Source: Mesostigma viride
Taxonomy: Eukaryota > Streptophyta > Mesostigmatophyceae > Mesostigmatales > Mesostigmataceae
Assembly: GCA_009746045.1 (NCBI GenBank)
Contig: RPFO01000231.1
Location: 2,130,900 to 2,179,399, forward strand
Direction: 5' to 3'
DNA: 48,500 bases
The notes under the pieces were generated by a model. It saw nothing but the letters and a program-made list of their open reading frames with translations. It had not been told where the DNA came from and did no database searches. The translations under genes were made by a program, and so were the position numbers. Shown here piece after piece: positions 43,656-48,500 of this stretch. How positions within the stretch are numbered: position 1 is the first letter of the stretch; every line of letters starts with the position of its first letter.

Positions 43656-44823
43656 GCCTAGCGATCACGAACCAGCTTGGGGAAGGGGGGCCGACTAACA
43701 TTGAAGCAGAATTTACTAGCTGACCTCATTTATGCCGACGACATCACGCTCATCGAGAAGCCGGAGTCTGCCCAACTTTGGCTGGACTGCCTGGCGCTCG
43801 AGGCTCGGGCGGTTGGTCTAGAAATCAGCCCCAAAACGGAGGCCCTGGCCCTCGGCATGGCAGGGCCCCCACCCACACTCCGCCTCTGAGACGACACCGA
43901 ACGTCAACTACCCTACTTCAGGCCGCTTCAAGTTGCTCGGCAGTTGGCTTCCCGACTGCGAGGACGAGCTGACGACACGGATCGGCATGGCGTGGGCGCA
44001 TGCAACTCCATGACCACCGCCGCTGGTGGAGCAACCCCGCCCTACCCCGGATTGTCAAGCGTGACCTCTTCAAGGTCGTCATTCTGACGATCCTGACCTA
44101 TGTACGGCGCCGAGACCTGGACACTGACGCAGGAGCTGGAGCAACGACTCGACCGGGCACCGTCACCAAGATGCTGCGCAAGGCCCTTAACATCCCTTTG
44201 GTTTGCACATTAGTAATGCATGAGAATTTGTACGCTGATTTGCCCTATTAATTAATTAATAAGCACGTGACTGCGATTTGCCCTATGTTTCCCACATTCT
44301 TAGGCACAGGCGCCTGGGCCTAGCCGGGCTGACCTGGCCCGCACAGATCAGGTAGAAATGTGCATCAGATAGACTAATAAGCTGGCACCAAGCCCGCCCA
44401 GCCTGGGCGATATGTCCTCACCTGGCGTGCCCCAGGCCGCGCGCGGCAGGGCCGCCATCCGTGGATCGACTTTTCGTGATAGACTCGGCCGGCATGGACA
44501 TGTGCTACACTATGGACGTGACGGGCTCACACCCGGGCAGCCTCCTGGTTTGTCTGTAATATGGCGGCAGATGGTACGCAAGGATAGATGGCAAGTAGTG
44601 ATGAAGGAGACCACCCCCAAGTCTGTGGGGGCTCCGCGTGTGACTGACCGCGTATGGCATTCATAGCGATTCGGGTCGTGGTGCCCACAACCCTGTAACT
44701 ACTAACTAGGACCTAGTAGATAGCTTACACCATCCCGCATTCCATCCCATGTTCCCCTCCCACTGAGGACTTATGCTCACGTGACGCAGTCACGTGTCTA
44801 TTAATTAATTAATTAAATTAATT
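43656..44823 (+). pseudogene. LINE-A 3' half of the split copy
   Basis: This continues the RT from 34232. It has LLADLIYADDITLIEKPESA (catalytic YADD), LEARAVGLEISPKT, GRFKLLGSW-like and TRIGMAWAHLH-like remnants, ELEQRLD and KMLRKALNIP. The C-terminal MDMCYT...DGLTPGQPPGLS frame, the 3' UTR with CACGTGACGCAGTCACGTG and a TTAA tail follow. Frameshifts are frequent. A 26-bp micro-insertion interrupts it at 44249. Its tail merges with the tail of an opposite ORF1 element at 44824. Confidence 0.85.
44249..44274 (-). mobile_element. 26-bp retroelement-tail micro-insertion with 12-bp target duplication
   Basis: GATTTGCCCTAT occurs at 44237-44248 and again at 44275-44286. Other LINE-A copies have it once. 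Between them is only TAATTAATTAATAAGCACG and TGACTGC, the inverted 3' tip of the SINE-like element. So this looks like a retroposition event truncated almost to the primer tail. Confidence 0.85.
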
Positions 44824-46315
44824 AATCCCTGAGACTGAGGGGCATTTGGCTTTTAATACACTCTGGGCTACTTCCTGCAAGGGTAGGGTGTAAACTACAC
44901 CTGCTCTGGGCGTGCACACAAAGTGCACCTGCACACCACTATGACTATCCTAGCACCTACCGAAAGGCGTTGGCATAGGGGGGGGAGATCAGCAAAGCTA
45001 TACAAAGGCGAGCTAGGGCATGGCTTCTCAGCAGAGAGTAACTCCCTGCATGGGCACAGCATAACTAAATAAAGCTAGGCATCATATCTGGTGTGTGGCA
45101 CATCATAGGCACACATGTATGTACATGACTAAATAATGCTAATGCATCAGCTGGTATAGTGCCTGTAGTAGGCGTACACGGTACTAGGCCACGGTGGCTA
45201 GGCCTGACTATTCTACACTACTGACTGCTGTATTCCCCTAAGCTGGGGCGTCTGGAGTCGCTGGGGCCGCGGGGGTCCCGTGCCAGGGCTTGTGGCCGAC
45301 GTAGATGGCCGGCCCCCTTCCAGTACACCGGCTTCCCCGCCGTGGTCTGCCGGAGCTGGAGGTAGGTCGGCCACTAGCTCCCGTTGCCGTTGTACGTTGC
45401 TGTGCCAGGTTCAAGTCGTCGTCCAGGGTGAAGTGATTCTTCTCGAGCCGCTTGCGGCGTGAAACAAGCTCACGCTGAGAAACGAAATCTTGTCCGCCGG
45501 TTTCTTAAAGGTGCATGAGAAGAAGCGGGGGTGCCCCTGCCTTATACCCCGCGAGCGGGTCCGAATGCGGTGCATGGGCGGCCAGCTTGATCTCACCAAG
45601 AAGGCCCATGTGACCTAGGATTTCTTTCTCAAACGCCTGTTGAAGCGTCACGGAATTCTCACCTTCCACCAGGTTTAAGTTCTTGACGATGACGTTGAGG
45701 CTGCGCTTGGCGAGCTCGACCTCCTCGCGGAGGTCGAGCGTCTGCTGCTGCAGCTGTGCTGCAACGGCGGAGGTGGTGGAGGTCGTGTGTTGCTTGCATG
45801 AGCATTCCCACCCAGGTCTGGGTGGCGGAGGGGCATCGCCAGCCGGGCCAGCGGGGGGCTCAGTGGCTTGGCGGCAATGTCCTTCACCGCCTGGGTGGAG
45901 AGGCCTGTGGTGTTTTGCAGGCACTCGAGGGCGATCGCGTTGTCCTGGAGGCGCTGGTCGATGTCGCGGAGCTGGGCGGTGATGGCCAGCGTCGGTGGAG
46001 GCGGTCGGGGGGGGGGGGAGGCGAGGAGGGTGGAGCTACTGAGGTGGCGGTGGAAATGGCGGGGAGCTCAGCAGCCAGCATGCGGCCCACGGCTGCCACA
46101 TCTGCAGCGAGGGGCGTCATGTGCTGTGAGATGGCGTCTTGGAGGTGGAGGAGGAAGGTGTATTCAGTCAAGGGGGCGGGGTTCAGATTTCAGAAGGTCC
46201 TTGGCAGAGCGCTTAAGGATGGTAAAGAGAGCGACGAGCTGAAGGCGGGGGCGAGACCAGCCGCCGGACAGGTTGGGCACGGCATGGCATTACCGGCCCC
46301 ACCTTTAATTAAAAA
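44824..46315 (-). pseudogene. ORF1-only LINE-like element, copy 2
   Basis: On the minus strand: N-terminus TEYTFLLHLQDAISQHMTPL (about 46170), LAADVAAVGRMLAAEL, a proline/serine-rich stretch, QLQQQTLDLREEVELAKRSL, NVIVKNLNLVEGEN, then the basic C-terminal region. About 400 bp of 3' UTR follows, with no RT. The end is CTCAGGGA plus TTAA repeats. Frame breaks make it a pseudogene. It is the same element as 2241-4628 but extends further at the 5' end. The shared TTAA tail suggests it used LINE machinery in trans. Confidence 0.75.
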
Positions 46316-46332
46316 CGTGCTCCCGTTGGGGA

Positions 46333-47545
46333 GTCACCGAGTATTAAACCCGATATGTCCACTGCAGACCTAGCGTCTGGCCACACCTTGCGTCCTGTCA
46401 CCGTACCTGTTCATTATTGTAGTGGATTATGTTATGCGCTAGGCATGTGCCCGTTTTGCTAGGCATGCTGGCCGCCGGCCGCAAATTACCTGGCCAAGTG
46501 ATTACGAACGAGACCGGTGATTTAAGGGGGCCGACAAACCAGCAGAATTTACTCGCTGACCTCATTTATGCCGACGACATCACGTACGCTCATTGTCCAT
46601 TGAGAAGCCGGAGTCTGTCCAACTTTGCCTGGCGCTCGAGGCCCATGCATGCTGTCGGTCTAGAAATCGAGCAGCCCCAATCAAATGGGAGGCCATGGCC
46701 CTCGGCCTGGCAGGCCCCCCGCCTGAGCTCCGCGTCTTAGACGACACAAAGGTAAACTTCCCTGCTTCAGGCCGCTTCAAGCTGCAGTCGGCAGTTAATT
46801 GGCTTCCCGACTGCAAGGACGACATGACGACCCCGATCGGCATGGCGTGGGGGCATCTCCACAAGCACCGTCGCTGGTGGAGCAACCCCGCCCTGCCCCG
46901 CATGTTCAAGGTTGCTTGATTCGATCTGACGACCCTGACCGACGGCGCCGAGACGTAGACGCTGACGCAGGAGCTGGAGAAACGGCTCGACGACAACGTC
47001 ACCAATGTGCTGAGCACAGCACTTCCGTCATGTTCCCTTTGGTTTGCACATTATAGTAATGAGGATTTGTACGCTGATTTACCATATGCTTCCCGCATTC
47101 TTCACGTGACGCAGTCACGTGTCTATTAATTAATTAATTAATTCCCACATAATTCTTAGGCGGCAGGCCCCTGGGCCTAGCCAGGCACCTGGCCCGCACA
47201 GATCAGGCCCGTAGATACATCAGGCTGACTAACTGGCACCAAGCCCGCACAGCCCGGGCGTTTTGTCCTCATGCACCGGTGGCATGCCCCAGGCTGCACG
47301 CGGCAAGGTCGCCACTGGACTTAATTTCCGTCATAGGCTGAGGCCATGGACATGTGCTACCCTAAACGGGGCGGGCTCGCGCCCGGGGAACCCCCTGGTT
47401 TCAGTGGCTGTCATATGGAGGCAGATGGTACGCAAGGATAGATGGCAAGTAGTGATGAAGGAGACCACCCCCAAGTCTGTGCAGGGGGCTCCGCGTGTGA
47501 CCGTGTATGGCATTAATTCATGCTGCGATCCATTTTTCGTGTAGG
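46333..47545 (+). pseudogene. LINE-A copy, strongly decayed
   Basis: Begins within the RT upstream of GVWQGCVLSP (here destroyed). It keeps LLADLIYADDIT (from about 46550), ALEAHA, GRFKL, GMAWGHLHKHRRWWSNPALPR, remnants of the post-RT block, and the QMVRKDRWQVVMKETTPKSV C-terminus (47430-47490). Compared with the split copy it has more indels, so it is older or unselected. It is interrupted by a 39-bp micro-insertion at 47103. Confidence 0.78.
47103..47141 (+). mobile_element. 39-bp LINE-A tail micro-insertion
   Basis: CACGTGACGCAGTCACGTGT and CTATTAATTAA repeats lie inside another LINE-A, between TTCCCGCATTCTT (47090-47102) and TTCCCACATAATTCTT (47142-47157). This is an imperfect target duplication of a segment that other LINE-A copies have once. 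Confidence 0.7.
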
Positions 47546-47756
47546 ATACGCTGCTCATGTTCGCAGTGAGGACTTGTACCTCAGCATGCCATATATCAAG
47601 GAGACAACCATGCCATATATATCACGCAAATGGTGAACGCAAATGGTTTTCACCTTTGCGGCGTGCCAAATCAGAATATATCACCAGCATCGGCATGGCA
47701 GCCATATATCACCAGCATCATTCAGCAGCGGCGCCTGCAGCTAGTACGTAGGGCAC

Positions 47757-47813
47757 TTAATTAATTAATTAATTAGGAACATAACTCCGTTGGGAGTATA
47801 TGTAGCACATATA
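47757..47813 (-). mobile_element. LINE-B 3'-tail micro-insertion, ~57 bp
   Basis: TTAATTAATTAATTAGGAAC then ATAACTCCGTTGGGAGTATATG then TAGCACATAT is the inverted 3' tip of LINE-B, as at 32991-33050. Confidence 0.7.
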
Positions 47814-47815
47814 GC

Positions 47816-48500
47816 CCAGAGATCACGTATGGCGCCGAGGCGTGGACACTCATGCACGGCAACACTGGCAGCTAAGCTAGACGGCACGGTTTACAGGATG
47901 CTCCGACAGGTCCTGAACGTAGGGTTTTCCCAGCGTAGGTCATTAGAGTCTTTGTATCAGGGTATGCCTCGTATTTCGGACGAGGTGGCAGCGTAGGATA
48001 GCATTTGTAGGACATCTTGCTCGCACCAGCCAGGTCGACACCGCCCGGCTTGGTCTGGCCGGCCCCCAGCGGCTCGGCCAACCAGGGCGGCATATTTTGA
48101 CCTGGCCTGGCCCCAAGAACATTCCTAAAAGGGTAGGGAAACATGCCATGAACTACACCCAGATGTTGCTGGCCGACCTACTAGTGGTCCCAGCCCAGTT
48201 TGAACACCGCATCCACTCTCTCTCCCTTCTAGTTGGACTGCAATGCAGGACAAGACGCGGTGGCAGAAGATTGTCAAGGCTCACACGCCAGCCCCTGTGG
48301 GCAAGCCACCTCCCCCCAAGAGGAGGAGGCGTTTTGATGAGTAGTGTAGTTAGGCTTTTTCTAGACTAGATAGCTTAGAGTTAGGTTAGTTCGATTACGC
48401 GGCTTCCTCCACTCCACCCATCCATCATGGAATATGTGCTACATGATCTCCCAACGGAGGCATGTTATAATTTAATTTTAATTTTTAATTTAATAGCCCA
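47816..48500 (+). pseudogene. LINE-B 3' end (second RTE-like LINE)
   Basis: Encodes a post-RT block distinct from LINE-A (TYGAEAWTL, LDGTVYRMLRQVLNVGF, SLESLYQGMPRIS). Then, with breaks, comes a basic C-terminus, KAHTPAPVGKPPPPKRRRRF, ending in a stop near 48344. KRRRR could be a nuclear-localisation signal. The 3' end has ATATGTGCTACATGATCTCC, CAACGGAGG and a TTTAA/ATTTT tail at the window edge. Confidence 0.7.

Noticed and set aside
10277-47610. Recurring GAGACAACC/GGTTGTCTC words (about 6703, 10282, 10336, 17051, 32003, 32487, 47600)
   Set aside because: Possibly a dispersed element tip, but flanks do not align beyond ~12 bases and no paired termini were found.
1-48500. CRISPR arrays, bacterial operons, rRNA or tRNA genes
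   Set aside because: None seen. Repeats are retroelements, microsatellites or junction echoes, and genes are spliced.

Overview
The window is eukaryotic nuclear DNA. It has spliced genes with GT-AG introns, LINE-type and Ty3/gypsy retrotransposons, microsatellites, and no operons. A plant-like large ARF-GEF, strongly GC-ending codons in its exons 2-17, a TGTAA motif just after one stop codon, and a chromodomain retrotransposon with an initiator-Met-tRNA-type primer site suggest a GC-rich, intron-rich microalga, plausibly of the green lineage. The sequence alone does not place it further.

Layout. 1-8.1 kb is a repeat graveyard. It holds an ORF1-bearing element split by a 1.1-kb solo-LTR-like insertion, several 5'-truncated copies of a RTE-like LINE (here LINE-A, 3' tail of TTAA repeats), a SINE-like insertion sharing that tail, and a 441-bp tetranucleotide repeat. 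8.7-12.5 kb (minus) is a two-exon PP2C-family phosphatase with a 2.6-kb intron. It is divergent from a small LYR-motif (ETFRF1/LYRM5-like) gene at 13.3 kb. Only 93 bp further on starts the main gene, a 17-exon BIG-type Sec7 ARF guanine-nucleotide exchange factor (13,690-31,663, predicted 2,194 aa). From 32.7 kb to the end is a second repeat block. A LINE-A copy is split by a 9.4-kb chromovirus (two 703-bp LTRs, 5-bp target duplication CCCTG). An ORF1 element lies in reverse orientation, followed by another decayed LINE-A and the 3' end of a second LINE (LINE-B).

How the genes relate. The three host genes are unrelated housekeeping functions: protein dephosphorylation, mitochondrial LYR-type assembly or regulation, and ARF activation at the trans-Golgi/endosome.

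Main discovery. Introns of both spliced genes contain decayed copies of the ends of their own flanking exons, often with the adjacent splice signal. I see these 'splice-junction echoes' by eye in 12 of 16 BIG introns and in the single PP2C intron, on both the donor and acceptor sides, in one to four copies. They suggest introns here grow, or arose, by repeated tandem duplication across exon-intron junctions. Other points of interest are an intact 411-aa ORF of unknown function downstream of a frameshifted pol, an ORF1-only LINE-like element, and micro-insertions of 26-40 bp that carry only a retroelement 3' tail and have target duplications.
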